A stretch of DNA of 13,914 bases from an uncultured Phascolarctobacterium sp. (GTDB lineage: Bacteria; Bacillota; Negativicutes; Acidaminococcales; Acidaminococcaceae), in the NCBI GenBank assembly GCA_934234275.1, contig CAKQHU010000018.1:1-13914 (forward strand), written 5' to 3'. This document shows positions 1 to 5,981 of the stretch, one piece after another. Below the pieces are notes generated by a model. That model searched no databases, was not told the DNA's origin, and worked only from the letters and a program-made list of their open reading frames with translations. Every line of letters starts with the position of its first letter. Position 1 is the stretch's first letter. The position numbers were made by a program, and so were the translations under genes.

Positions 1-461
1 TACCAGGTATTCCAATATTCCCCGTTGATAAAGCACTTTTTGTAGTAAATCCTGTCATTTTCCAGATAGGAAATAACATACCAGTCATCACCCTTAGCCT
101 TATAGGCAGCAGACGGATGATTTTGGATATCCATATTATATTCATCCGCCAGCGTCATGCCCATATTATGACCGCCGCTGACAGTAAAGCTGGAGCCGTA
201 TTCATCCTTAAAAACACAGCCGTCACCGTTAGTGCTCTCGAAGGCCTGATTGAAGTTTGCCGGGAGATTAATCGCAAAGGCAAATCTGTCGTTGATATAA
301 CGATAATAATCGGGATTATCCGTTGTAAATACTCTGACATACTCTGCTGTTCCTTCGCTGGGTTCATACCATTGGTTTTTCAAAAAAACAGCACTCGCCG
401 CCGATACGGTAGCAGTAAAAATAAACATCAGCATCGACAGTAACAGCAAGACTTTTTTCAT
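1..461 (-). CDS. Exported protein of unknown function, PsbP-like fold suspected (3' end outside the window)
   Basis: The frame opens with an ATG at 461 and stays open through base 1, giving 153 residues with no stop, so the C-terminus is missing. The start is set by the SD-like AAGGATG about 10 bases upstream and by the signal peptide it exposes: MKK, a Leu/Met/Phe-rich core and a likely signal peptidase I site near VSA-ASA at about residues 19-23. There is no lipobox Cys. The mature part runs YRYINDRFAFAINLPANF, then NGDGCVFKDEYGSSFTVSGG, then a DDWYVISYLENDRIYYKK stretch. This order (an F-x-F-x-I-x-x-P strand, NGDG, a beta-hairpin) resembles small extracytoplasmic PsbP/DUF1795-like proteins that I recall from Negativicutes and Clostridia. 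The fold is an inference and no function can be given. A sigma-A-like promoter lies just upstream, so it is probably transcribed on its own. Confidence 0.82.
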   Translation of the reverse strand, partial: MKKVLLLLSMLMFIFTATVSAASAVFLKNQWYEPSEGTAEYVRVFTTDNPDYYRYINDRFAFAINLPANFNQAFESTNGDGCVFKDEYGSSFTVSGGHNMGMTLADEYNMDIQNHPSAAYKAKGDDWYVISYLENDRIYYKKCFINGEYWNTW

Positions 462-498
462 AGCATTCACCATCCTTAAATGTATTCTCTGTACTTTA

Positions 499-527
499 AT
501 TGTAACCTGCGCAGGAATTTTTGTCGA
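499..527 (-). promoter_or_regulatory. Sigma-A-like promoter for the exported protein
   Basis: On the minus strand, TCGACA (527-522), a 17-base spacer and TACAAT (504-499) sit about 38 bases before the ATG at 461. Both boxes match 5 of 6 consensus bases. A perfect 10-base palindrome, CCTGCGCAGG (506-515), lies inside the spacer and could be an operator. The promoter is read from sequence only. Confidence 0.6.
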
Positions 528-588
528 GATAAGTTTTCTAAAAATTGGCTCTTTCCGTTACATAAATACGCTATAACTCCGACGAAAC

Positions 589-603
589 TTTTACAGTGTA
601 AAA
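589..603. promoter_or_regulatory. Palindrome in the divergent intergenic region, possible operator
   Basis: TTTTACA-G-TGTAAAA is a perfect 7-1-7 inverted repeat midway between the divergent genes starting at 461 and 687. It lies just upstream of the candidate promoter of the HTH-like gene. It has the shape of a repressor site, but the regulator is unknown. It is too short, and lacks a following U-tract, to be a terminator. Confidence 0.35.
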
Positions 604-623
604 AGTATACTTTGGCAGGCTGT

Positions 624-662
624 TTTACAGACTACTTTGCATCTGCTAAACTATAAGCAGAT
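624..662 (+). promoter_or_regulatory. Promoter with overlapping inverted repeat for the HTH-VWA genes
   Basis: TTTACA (624-629), a 17-base spacer and TAAACT (647-652) form a plausible promoter 35 bases before the ATG at 687. A 7-8-7 inverted repeat, ATCTGCT (641-647) and AGCAGAT (656-662), encloses the -10 box, so a bound protein would block RNA polymerase. The first gene encodes an HTH-like protein, which makes autoregulation a reasonable guess. The SD, AAGGAG at 674-679, lies 7 bases from the start. Confidence 0.45.
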
Positions 663-686
663 ACTTTTCACTTAAGGAGATACGCT

Positions 687-1199
687 ATGTTAGATTTTAA
701 ATTGTGCCGTTCCCTGGAAGCCTATATCAGCAAGCATTACATAGAAGAAGAAAAAATGCTCATCAGACAATGCTGTTTTATGATAGAACCGGAAGAAGAT
801 TCGGAGGAGTTGCCAGTTGCAGAAAAACCTTGCCGGGACATCTGGCCGGAATTCATTCCTCAGCCGGATAAAAACACCTTTTCCAGCAAGCTCTTCCGTT
901 TTATTGAGAAAAAAGGACTGGAAGATGTCGAAGTCTATAAAAAAGCCAATATCGACCGCAAGCTTTTTTCCAAGTTACGCAAAAAGGACTATCACCCAAG
1001 CAAGAAAACCGTTATCTCCTTGGCGCTAGCTCTGCAGCTTAATTTAGACGAGGCTACAGACCTGTTGCGTTACGCCGAATACGCACTTTCTCCCAACGAT
1101 AAGGCTGATGTTATTATCAGCTTCTGCTTCACCAAGCCGGTATATGATATTTTTACGGTCAACGAGTTACTTTACAAATACGCCGGCACCTCGCTCTAA
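687..1199 (+). CDS. HTH-like (Xre-type) protein paired with a VWA protein
   Basis: This is a 170-residue soluble protein with no signal peptide or membrane segment. Residues 1-60 are variable and acidic (EEDSEE near 36-41). Residues 64-170 form a compact all-helical module containing EVYKKANIDRKLFSKLRKK (82-100), PSKKTVISLALALQLNLDEA (104-123) and a C-terminal KADVIISFCF...YDIFTVNELL. This pattern of KANIDRKLFSK, PSKKT and a helix rich in A and L is one I recognise from small Firmicute proteins annotated as XRE/HTH-like and found near VWA or macro-domain genes. The first part looks like the two recognition-type helices of a lambda-repressor-like HTH. DNA binding is inferred, not shown. A strong AAGGAG site fixes the start. 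The VWA gene follows 77 bases downstream on the same strand with its own extended -10, so the two are a likely module. Confidence 0.85.
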   Translation: MLDFKLCRSLEAYISKHYIEEEKMLIRQCCFMIEPEEDSEELPVAEKPCRDIWPEFIPQPDKNTFSSKLFRFIEKKGLEDVEVYKKANIDRKLFSKLRKKDYHPSKKTVISLALALQLNLDEATDLLRYAEYALSPNDKADVIISFCFTKPVYDIFTVNELLYKYAGTSL

Positions 1200-1237
1200 A
1201 ATGTCGCTCACCGCGCGACCTGCTTCAAGCTTCCTCC

Positions 1238-1246
1238 TGCTATAAT
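1238..1246 (+). promoter_or_regulatory. Extended -10 promoter for the VWA gene
   Basis: TGCTATAAT is a perfect extended -10 (TG-N-TATAAT) with no convincing -35 box 16-18 bases upstream. It lies 30 bases before the ATG at 1277 and gives a leader of roughly 23 bases carrying the AAAGGAGG ribosome site. The VWA gene could therefore be expressed independently of the HTH-like gene. Confidence 0.5.
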
Positions 1247-1276
1247 AAACTCAGTAAAGCAAAGGAGGACGCAAGC

Positions 1277-1942
1277 ATGATTGATGTAAAAACTGCTTTT
1301 AACGAAATTGTCTTTGTGCTCGACCGCAGCGGTTCCATGAGCGGCCTGGAAAAAGATACTATCGGCGGCTACAACAGCTTTTTGAACCAACAGAAGCAAA
1401 GCGGTACTAAGGCGGTAATTTCCACCGTACTTTTTGACCATGAAATACAAATTTTACATGACCGTTTGCCTATCAGCGATATCAAGGAACTAACAGCCAA
1501 GGATTACCAGCCACGCGGCTGCACTGCCTTACTGGATGCCGTGGGAGGCAGCGTCAGTCATATCCACAAACTGCACAAAAAGCTGGCTGCTGAAGACCGC
1601 CCAAGTAAAACAATTATAGTAATCATTACCGACGGCTACGAAAACAGCAGCAAAAATTACACCTATAAAAAGGTTAAAGATATGCTTAGCAAGCGTCAGG
1701 AAAAGGATGGTTGGGAATTTGTTTTCCTTGGTGCCAACATTGACGCCGCAGCCGAAGCGGAAAGCTTCGGCATCAGCAGAAAACGTGCCGTAAATTACAA
1801 GGCTGACAGCGAAGGTACCTTAAAGAATTTTGAAATGCTGAGTGCTGCCATGGTCTGCTTTGATGAAGGCGCAGATTTTGATGAAGCCTTCGAAGAAAAA
1901 CGTGCGTTGGTTGACGAAGATGTCAAACGCCGCGGCAAATAA
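1277..1942 (+). CDS. VWA (von Willebrand factor A) domain protein with intact MIDAS
   Basis: The 221-residue protein is essentially a single cytoplasmic VWA domain. The metal-ion-dependent adhesion site is complete: D16-R-S18-G-S20 after the first strand (IVFVLDRSGSMSG), T83 in RGCTALLDAVG, and D119 in IIVIITDGYEN. It should bind a divalent cation and a partner protein. The C-terminal third (DGWEFVFLGANIDAAAEAESFGI, then a charged helical tail ending KRRGK) is typical of stand-alone bacterial VWA proteins, some of which occur in Ter-type stress operons. No ter genes are visible here. The start is set by AAAGGAGG 8 bases upstream. The neighbour at 687-1199 is probably functionally linked. The target is unknown. 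Confidence 0.92.
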   Translation: MIDVKTAFNEIVFVLDRSGSMSGLEKDTIGGYNSFLNQQKQSGTKAVISTVLFDHEIQILHDRLPISDIKELTAKDYQPRGCTALLDAVGGSVSHIHKLHKKLAAEDRPSKTIIVIITDGYENSSKNYTYKKVKDMLSKRQEKDGWEFVFLGANIDAAAEAESFGISRKRAVNYKADSEGTLKNFEMLSAAMVCFDEGADFDEAFEEKRALVDEDVKRRGK

Positions 1943-1975
1943 CCACGAGTTCCACCTTTTATTAATAAAGCACAA

Positions 1976-2027
1976 GCAAGGCGTCTGCCGCCCCGCACCG
2001 CGGGCAGCAGACGCCTTGCGCATTTTT
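1976..2027 (+). terminator. Hairpin terminator between convergent VWA and MATE genes
   Basis: A perfect 13-bp GC-rich stem (1976-1988 with 2007-2019) extends inward by four more pairs after a one-base mismatch. TTTTT follows at 2023-2027 on the plus strand. It lies between the convergent stops at 1942 and 2041, so it ends VWA transcription and may also act on the minus-strand MATE transcript, where the U-run is poorer. Confidence 0.8.
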
Positions 2028-2040
2028 CTGCTCACTATTT

Positions 2041-3387
2041 TCAGTCAACAGGTGTATATTGCTTTTCCAACAGACGCACAAAATAGTGGTAGGCTGCAAA
2101 AACGAAAACAGCACAGCTGATCCAGGCAATCGGCTCCGCCATACAGATGCCCTCATAGCCAAAGGGCACACTGAGATATATTGCCGCGATAGAACGCATT
2201 ATCAGTTCAACCACACCCGAAAGCATCGGAATCATGCTTACGCCCATGCCCTGACAGGCGTTACGATAAATAAAAATCTGGCTGAGGAAGAAGTAAACAG
2301 GCACAGTATACAAGATATAAAGATGTGCGGACTCCATAACTGTCGGTGATGGATTATCAAGGAAGATACCGATAACCTCTTCACCGAAAGCAAATACTAC
2401 AACCGCAGCAAACAGACTGAAAGCCAGCGTCAGCAGCGAGCAGCGACGCACCGCATCACGGATGCGGTCAAAGCGGCGAGCACCGAAATTCTGCGCCGTA
2501 AACACAGCCATCGCAATGCCGAAGGAAATCATCGGCTGCAGCGCCAGCTGCTCTACGCGCATCGCCGTAGTAAAGCCGGCAATCTGGTCACTGCCGAACT
2601 TATTGCAGACAGACTGCAGAATAATAATACCAAGGCCCAAAACCGAAAACTGCACTGCCATCGGCAAGCCCATACGCAGATGCGCCCACAGCTCCGGCCA
2701 GTCTAAATTGAAATCGCTGCGATGAATATGCAGCTGCGGAAAGCGCTTGTAAATATAAATTACGCACAGCACTGCGGAAAAGGCCTGGGCAATAACCAGT
2801 GCAAACGCACTTCCCGGTACACCCCAGCCAAAGCTGATGATGAAAACAAGCGCCAAAATAATATTCACTATCGAAGAAATAATGAGAAAGTACAGCGGCG
2901 TTTTGCTATCACCCAAGGAACGCATAATACCCGACAAAAGATTATAAGCCATCATCGCCAGCAGACCGTCGACAATAATCATTACATAGGCATAAGCATC
3001 CTCCATCAGCTCCGGCGGAATATTCATCATCACCAGCATCGGGTCGATAACCAAATGCATAATCCCCATAATGAGCAAAACAAAAAACAAGCTCAACACA
3101 ACGCAGGTAGCAATGCTGCGGCGCATTCCCTGCATATCCTGCGCACCGTAGCGCTGGCCTGTAACAACGGTAAAGCCGTTGCTGAGACCAATCGTCAGCA
3201 CCATCGTCAGCATGAACAGCGGCGATACCGCGCCAACAGCAGCCAAAGCATTCACGCCAATCGTCCGCCCGACAATAATAATATCGGCAATATTATACAG
3301 TTGCTGAAAAACATTGCCTATCAGAAGCGGCACCGTAAAGGGAATAATCAGCTTCAATGGTGCTCCCTCTGTCATATTCTGAAGCAT
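2041..3387 (-). CDS. MATE family multidrug/metabolite exporter
   Basis: The 448-residue polytopic membrane protein has about 12 hydrophobic segments. Family hallmarks are the N-terminal PLKLIIPFTVPLLIGNVFQQ (11-30), then YNIADIIIVGRTIGVNALAAVGA, and the second-half counterpart starting near GLPMAVQFSVLGLGIIILQS. MATE proteins export cationic drugs or metabolites across the cytoplasmic membrane in exchange for Na+ or H+; the substrate here cannot be read from sequence. The length is normal for the family. The start is fixed by AAAGGAGG about 9 bases before the ATG. The gene is monocistronic: it is convergent with the VWA gene and separated from the upstream FAH gene by a terminator. Its promoter carries a 5-4-5 palindrome, which suggests control by an unseen repressor such as a MarR-type protein. 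Confidence 0.95.
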   Translation of the reverse strand: MLQNMTEGAPLKLIIPFTVPLLIGNVFQQLYNIADIIIVGRTIGVNALAAVGAVSPLFMLTMVLTIGLSNGFTVVTGQRYGAQDMQGMRRSIATCVVLSLFFVLLIMGIMHLVIDPMLVMMNIPPELMEDAYAYVMIIVDGLLAMMAYNLLSGIMRSLGDSKTPLYFLIISSIVNIILALVFIISFGWGVPGSAFALVIAQAFSAVLCVIYIYKRFPQLHIHRSDFNLDWPELWAHLRMGLPMAVQFSVLGLGIIILQSVCNKFGSDQIAGFTTAMRVEQLALQPMISFGIAMAVFTAQNFGARRFDRIRDAVRRCSLLTLAFSLFAAVVVFAFGEEVIGIFLDNPSPTVMESAHLYILYTVPVYFFLSQIFIYRNACQGMGVSMIPMLSGVVELIMRSIAAIYLSVPFGYEGICMAEPIAWISCAVFVFAAYHYFVRLLEKQYTPVD

Positions 3388-3443
3388 AAAAAAAGAACCT
3401 CCTTTAGCTGCTCTCTCCCAAGCAGCAGTATCAGTCCGGTATT

Positions 3444-3472
3444 ACAATATATATCACTGACTTATCAGTCAA
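3444..3472 (-). promoter_or_regulatory. Promoter with operator-like palindrome for the MATE gene
   Basis: On the minus strand, TTGACT (3472-3467) precedes an AT-rich run offering TATATT (15-base spacer) or TATTGT (17-base spacer) as the -10. TGACT-TATC-AGTCA (3458-3471) is a 5-4-5 inverted repeat overlapping the -35 box. A short GCTGCT/AGCAGC hairpin (3407-3412 with 3421-3426) sits in the leader just before the SD. Confidence 0.5.
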
Positions 3473-3489
3473 AATATAACACAATCAGG

Positions 3490-3525
3490 AAAAAAATACA
3501 AGACGTGCTGCAACACACGTCTTGT
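3490..3525 (-). terminator. Intrinsic terminator of the PHP-FAH operon
   Basis: A 10-bp perfect stem (3516-3525 with 3498-3507) with an 8-base loop starts 7 bases after the FAH stop codon. On the minus strand it is followed by ATTTTTTT (A-run at 3490-3496 on the plus strand). It separates this operon from the MATE gene. Confidence 0.85.
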
Positions 3526-3531
3526 AAAATC

Positions 3532-4296
3532 TTATTCCATAACTACTCTGTTGGTAATTTTGCCAATGCCCTCGATTTCGACGGTGATTTCATCACCCTC
3601 ATTCAAGAGCCCTGCACCTACCGGAGTACCTGTCAAAATCAAGTCGCCGGCGTCCAGCGTAAAGCTTTGGGAAATATAGCTCAAGATTTCGTAAGGATTA
3701 TAAATCATATTGCTCGTGCGCGCATCCTGCTTAAGCACACCGTTGACATAAGAGCGGATGGATAAATCACTGGGATCTAACTCCGTTTCCAGCCACGGTC
3801 CCAAGGGACAGAAGGTATCAAAGGATTTACAGCGCAGCCACTGGCGCTCCTTGCGCTGCAGGTCGCGGGCCGTAACATCATTAGCACAGGTATAGCCCAA
3901 AATATATTTAGGCACATCCTCTGCCTTGACATTCTTCATTTTCTTTTTGACAACAATGCCCAGCTCCGCGCCAAAGGCCAGCTCCTGCACCTGCTTCGGC
4001 CAGATGATATCCGCACCTGTACCGACAACGGTATGCGCAGCCTTGGAAAAAATACTCGGCTCACGCGGAACCTCTACACCGAATTCATCCGCATGCTTTT
4101 TATAATTAAAGCTGACGCAGATAATTTGCTTCGGTACGCAGGGTGCCAGCAAGCGTACATCACGCATAGCAAAGGTTTCATCCGTTATCTGCCAATATGT
4201 CTCCAGAGAACCATATACGCAACGGATAACGTCGCCGTCAATAAAGCCTATACGCTTGTTGCCTGTCCGCAAATCCTCAAAACGCACGCATTTCAT
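3532..4296 (-). CDS. Fumarylacetoacetate hydrolase (FAH) family protein
   Basis: The 254-residue protein has an FAH C-terminal catalytic domain from about residue 55. Visible family motifs are NYKKHADE (64-71, with the lid His68/Glu71 dyad), ELGIVV (111-116), GYTCANDVTARDLQ (134-147, metal ligand Asp140), KSFDTFCPLGPW (157-168, Lys157) and the C-terminal LTGTPVGAG. Such enzymes are Mg/Mn-dependent C-C bond hydrolases, decarboxylases or isomerases acting on beta-keto acids or 2-hydroxydienoates; the substrate here is unknown. One oddity: the usual E-x-E metal pair appears as G109-A-E111, so the first Glu ligand is missing unless Glu105 substitutes. The gene starts inside the stop codon of the PHP gene (ATGA overlap, 4293-4296), with GGAGGGG of that gene as its ribosome site. 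This implies coupled translation. Confidence 0.93.
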   Translation of the reverse strand: MKCVRFEDLRTGNKRIGFIDGDVIRCVYGSLETYWQITDETFAMRDVRLLAPCVPKQIICVSFNYKKHADEFGVEVPREPSIFSKAAHTVVGTGADIIWPKQVQELAFGAELGIVVKKKMKNVKAEDVPKYILGYTCANDVTARDLQRKERQWLRCKSFDTFCPLGPWLETELDPSDLSIRSYVNGVLKQDARTSNMIYNPYEILSYISQSFTLDAGDLILTGTPVGAGLLNEGDEITVEIEGIGKITNRVVME

Positions 4297-5081
4297 TTTA
4301 ACCCCTCCATAATCTGCATCCTTCTCGCTTTAAAATAAACAGGTGTCAGCTCTGCCTGCGCTGCCAAAGCCAGCGCCTCCTGCAATCTGCGCCCCACATG
4401 CTCCTTATAATGGGCGTCACTGCCAAGAGTGCAGTATTTGCCGCCAAGCTCACGGTAACGCTTATACAGCGGCAGCAAGCCTGCTACCGCAGCAGCATCA
4501 TCCAGGCGACGGGTATTGATTTCGATAGGCTTGTTCTGCTCAATCAAAAGCAAAAACAGCTTATCAAATAATTCCGGTGCATCCTGCAGGCGCAGCTCAC
4601 GCTCCGCCCCCTTATACGGCCAATAACGGCAGATATAGTCAATATGCGCAAACGCATCAAAATCCCGCTCCTGTTCCAGGCAGGTAATCGCATCATGCAA
4701 AAATTCTTCTACAATCTGCTGACGTGTGCGTCCCTTGTAGCAGGTCTGTTCGTATAAATCACGTCCGCCGATGCAATGGATAGAAGCCAGCACATAATCA
4801 AACGGATGAGCCTGTGCCACCTTTTTATCCTCGGCAGCAGTATGCGTCTGCATGCCGATTTCAATGCCTATCAGCACCTTGTCGCTGCTCAGCGGCTGCA
4901 GGCGCGCGAAATATTCATCTATATCAAAGGTAAATGCTTCCGGATTAGTCGGATAATCATAATCCCAATGCTCTGTAACCGTTATACCAATCCCCTGCTC
5001 AGCGGCTGCGTCAATGGCATCAGCAAATTTCATTTCGCTGTCGCAGGAATAATCACAGTGCATATGTGTATCAAATATCAT
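4293..5081 (-). CDS. PHP-domain phosphoesterase, HisJ-like histidinol-phosphatase family
   Basis: This 262-residue cytoplasmic PHP metal-dependent phosphatase carries all the expected metal motifs: H6-M-H8 in FDTHMHCDYS, TEHWD (36-40), IGIEIG (71-76, Glu74), SIHCI (100-104), AHIDYICRY (145-153) and GSDAH (220-224). HisJ/HisK-type proteins hydrolyse L-histidinol phosphate, and the SIHCI and IDYICRY stretches fit that branch. No other his genes are visible, so another phosphomonoester cannot be excluded and I give no gene symbol. The protein is the first gene of a two-gene operon with the FAH gene (4-base overlap). GGAAGGAAGG upstream serves as the ribosome site and a TTGCTT-16-TACAAT promoter precedes it. 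Confidence 0.9.
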   Translation of the reverse strand: MIFDTHMHCDYSCDSEMKFADAIDAAAEQGIGITVTEHWDYDYPTNPEAFTFDIDEYFARLQPLSSDKVLIGIEIGMQTHTAAEDKKVAQAHPFDYVLASIHCIGGRDLYEQTCYKGRTRQQIVEEFLHDAITCLEQERDFDAFAHIDYICRYWPYKGAERELRLQDAPELFDKLFLLLIEQNKPIEINTRRLDDAAAVAGLLPLYKRYRELGGKYCTLGSDAHYKEHVGRRLQEALALAAQAELTPVYFKARRMQIMEGLK

Positions 5082-5108
5082 TTAGTGTACCTTCCTTCCG
5101 TAAATTAT

Positions 5109-5136
5109 ATTGTATCAAATTGCAACAAAAAAGCAA
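5109..5136 (-). promoter_or_regulatory. Promoter of the PHP-FAH operon
   Basis: On the minus strand, TTGCTT (5136-5131), a 16-base spacer and TACAAT (5114-5109) lie 27 bases before the ATG at 5081. An overlapping TATAAT sits immediately downstream of the -10 as an alternative box. The placement gives a leader of about 20 bases with the GGAAGGAAGG site. Confidence 0.5.
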
Positions 5137-5188
5137 CGGGGAAGGCAGGATTTTTTCACCAATTAACGAGAAAATTACAAAGGAGTTA

Positions 5189-5241
5189 GCAGAGAGTAAT
5201 TCAAGAGAAAATTTTAATTATTCTCCGAAATTACTCCCTGC
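5189..5241 (-). terminator. Long imperfect hairpin after the DUF1847 gene, probable terminator
   Basis: Arms 5241-5229 and 5201-5189 pair over 13 bases on the minus strand (one G-U). A symmetric 3x3 internal loop follows, then five more pairs (5225-5221 with 5209-5205), closed by an 11-base AT loop. It starts 15 bases after the DUF1847 stop, so a transcript-end role is likely. However, no proper U-run follows, so RNA stabilisation or a short repeat element remains possible. Confidence 0.5.
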
Positions 5242-5256
5242 ATAATTCAGTGTATT

Positions 5257-5862
5257 TTATACTTCTCCGTCATCCATAATTCCCAGCTTACGCTTCCAGT
5301 AGCGGGAATAAATAGCGCCCAAAGGATTGTGGGCCAGCAGACGGTCCTTAACTACCAAATTCGTTACCGGACCTTCGGCGTTCATGTTGAAAATAGCATC
5401 ATGGCCAACGCACAGGCCGCAGGAAATGTACAGCTCAACGCCCTTTTCCGCCAAAAACTTAGCCTGGAATTTAGGATTGCACATTGCTTCGTGCTCCAGC
5501 TCCGGCTTAACCTGCTTCAGTCCCAGCTCTTTTTTGGGGAAGCTGCAGTTTTTGCAGCATACGCTGTAAAACTCAAAGCCCTGCTGTTTAAAATATTTGG
5601 CAATATAGCGTGCTTCCGCATTCAGACCGATGCAGAAAGACATGCCCAGCTTTTTATAGCCCATAGCTTTGGCAAACTCCGCAGTTTCCTGCAAACGGCA
5701 GATATTGCTGTAGAACGTGCCTTCAACATAGGCAGCAGCCTGCATGAGCTTCAATTCTTCCTCGGTATAGGCTTCCTTGACAGCCTCCATGGGCACGCCT
5801 GTGCAGTTAACACCCTTGGTGTAGCAGGCATGTGTAGGACAATTAGCGCAATCACATTTCAT
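5257..5862 (-). CDS. DUF1847 cysteine-rich metal-binding protein
   Basis: This 201-residue soluble protein has 13 Cys. They form an N-terminal cluster (Cys3, 5, 8, 13, 20 in MKCDCANCPTHACYTKG), C55, C77, a CCKNC group (102-106), C128 and a CGLC motif (148-151). The arrangement and the GMSFCIGLNAEARYIAKYF and SCGLCVGHDAIF segments match the DUF1847 family found in anaerobes, thought to bind zinc or an Fe-S cluster. The biochemical role is unknown. The length is usual for the family. The ATG is preceded by AAAGGAG at about 9 bases. It is probably monocistronic, with an extended -10 upstream and a hairpin downstream. Confidence 0.9.
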   Translation of the reverse strand: MKCDCANCPTHACYTKGVNCTGVPMEAVKEAYTEEELKLMQAAAYVEGTFYSNICRLQETAEFAKAMGYKKLGMSFCIGLNAEARYIAKYFKQQGFEFYSVCCKNCSFPKKELGLKQVKPELEHEAMCNPKFQAKFLAEKGVELYISCGLCVGHDAIFNMNAEGPVTNLVVKDRLLAHNPLGAIYSRYWKRKLGIMDDGEV

Positions 5863-5900
5863 TTTACATTTCTCCTTTCGCCAATAACCTTGTTAAGCCT

Positions 5901-5909
5901 ATTGTAGCA
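5901..5909 (-). promoter_or_regulatory. Extended -10 promoter for the DUF1847 gene
   Basis: TGCTACAAT on the minus strand (5909-5901) is an extended -10 about 39 bases before the ATG at 5862. A -35 at 17 bases would fall on TTTAAT, in the U-tract of the upstream terminator, and is weak. Confidence 0.4.
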
Positions 5910-5926
5910 CAAACAGCAGACAGATT

Positions 5927-5960
5927 AAAAGAGCTGCCGCACTTTTTCGTGCAGCAGCTC
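5927..5960 (-). terminator. Intrinsic terminator of the OmpP1/FadL gene
   Basis: On the minus strand, GAGCTGCTGCAC (5960-5949) pairs with GTGCGGCAGCTC (5942-5931), 12 bp with one U-G pair, around a GAAAAA loop, and is followed by TTTTAAT. It starts 22 bases after the barrel gene's stop codon. Confidence 0.88.
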
Positions 5961-5981
5961 CAGTAAAGCTAAAATATGAAA

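Noticed and set aside
1203-1219. Hairpin terminator after the HTH-like gene
   Set aside because: Only a 5-bp stem and no U-run, so read-through into the VWA gene is expected.
2722-3765. 347-residue plus-strand open frame
   Set aside because: Antisense to the MATE and FAH genes; strongly basic, Gln/His/Asn-rich composition with no domain, as expected for a shadow frame.
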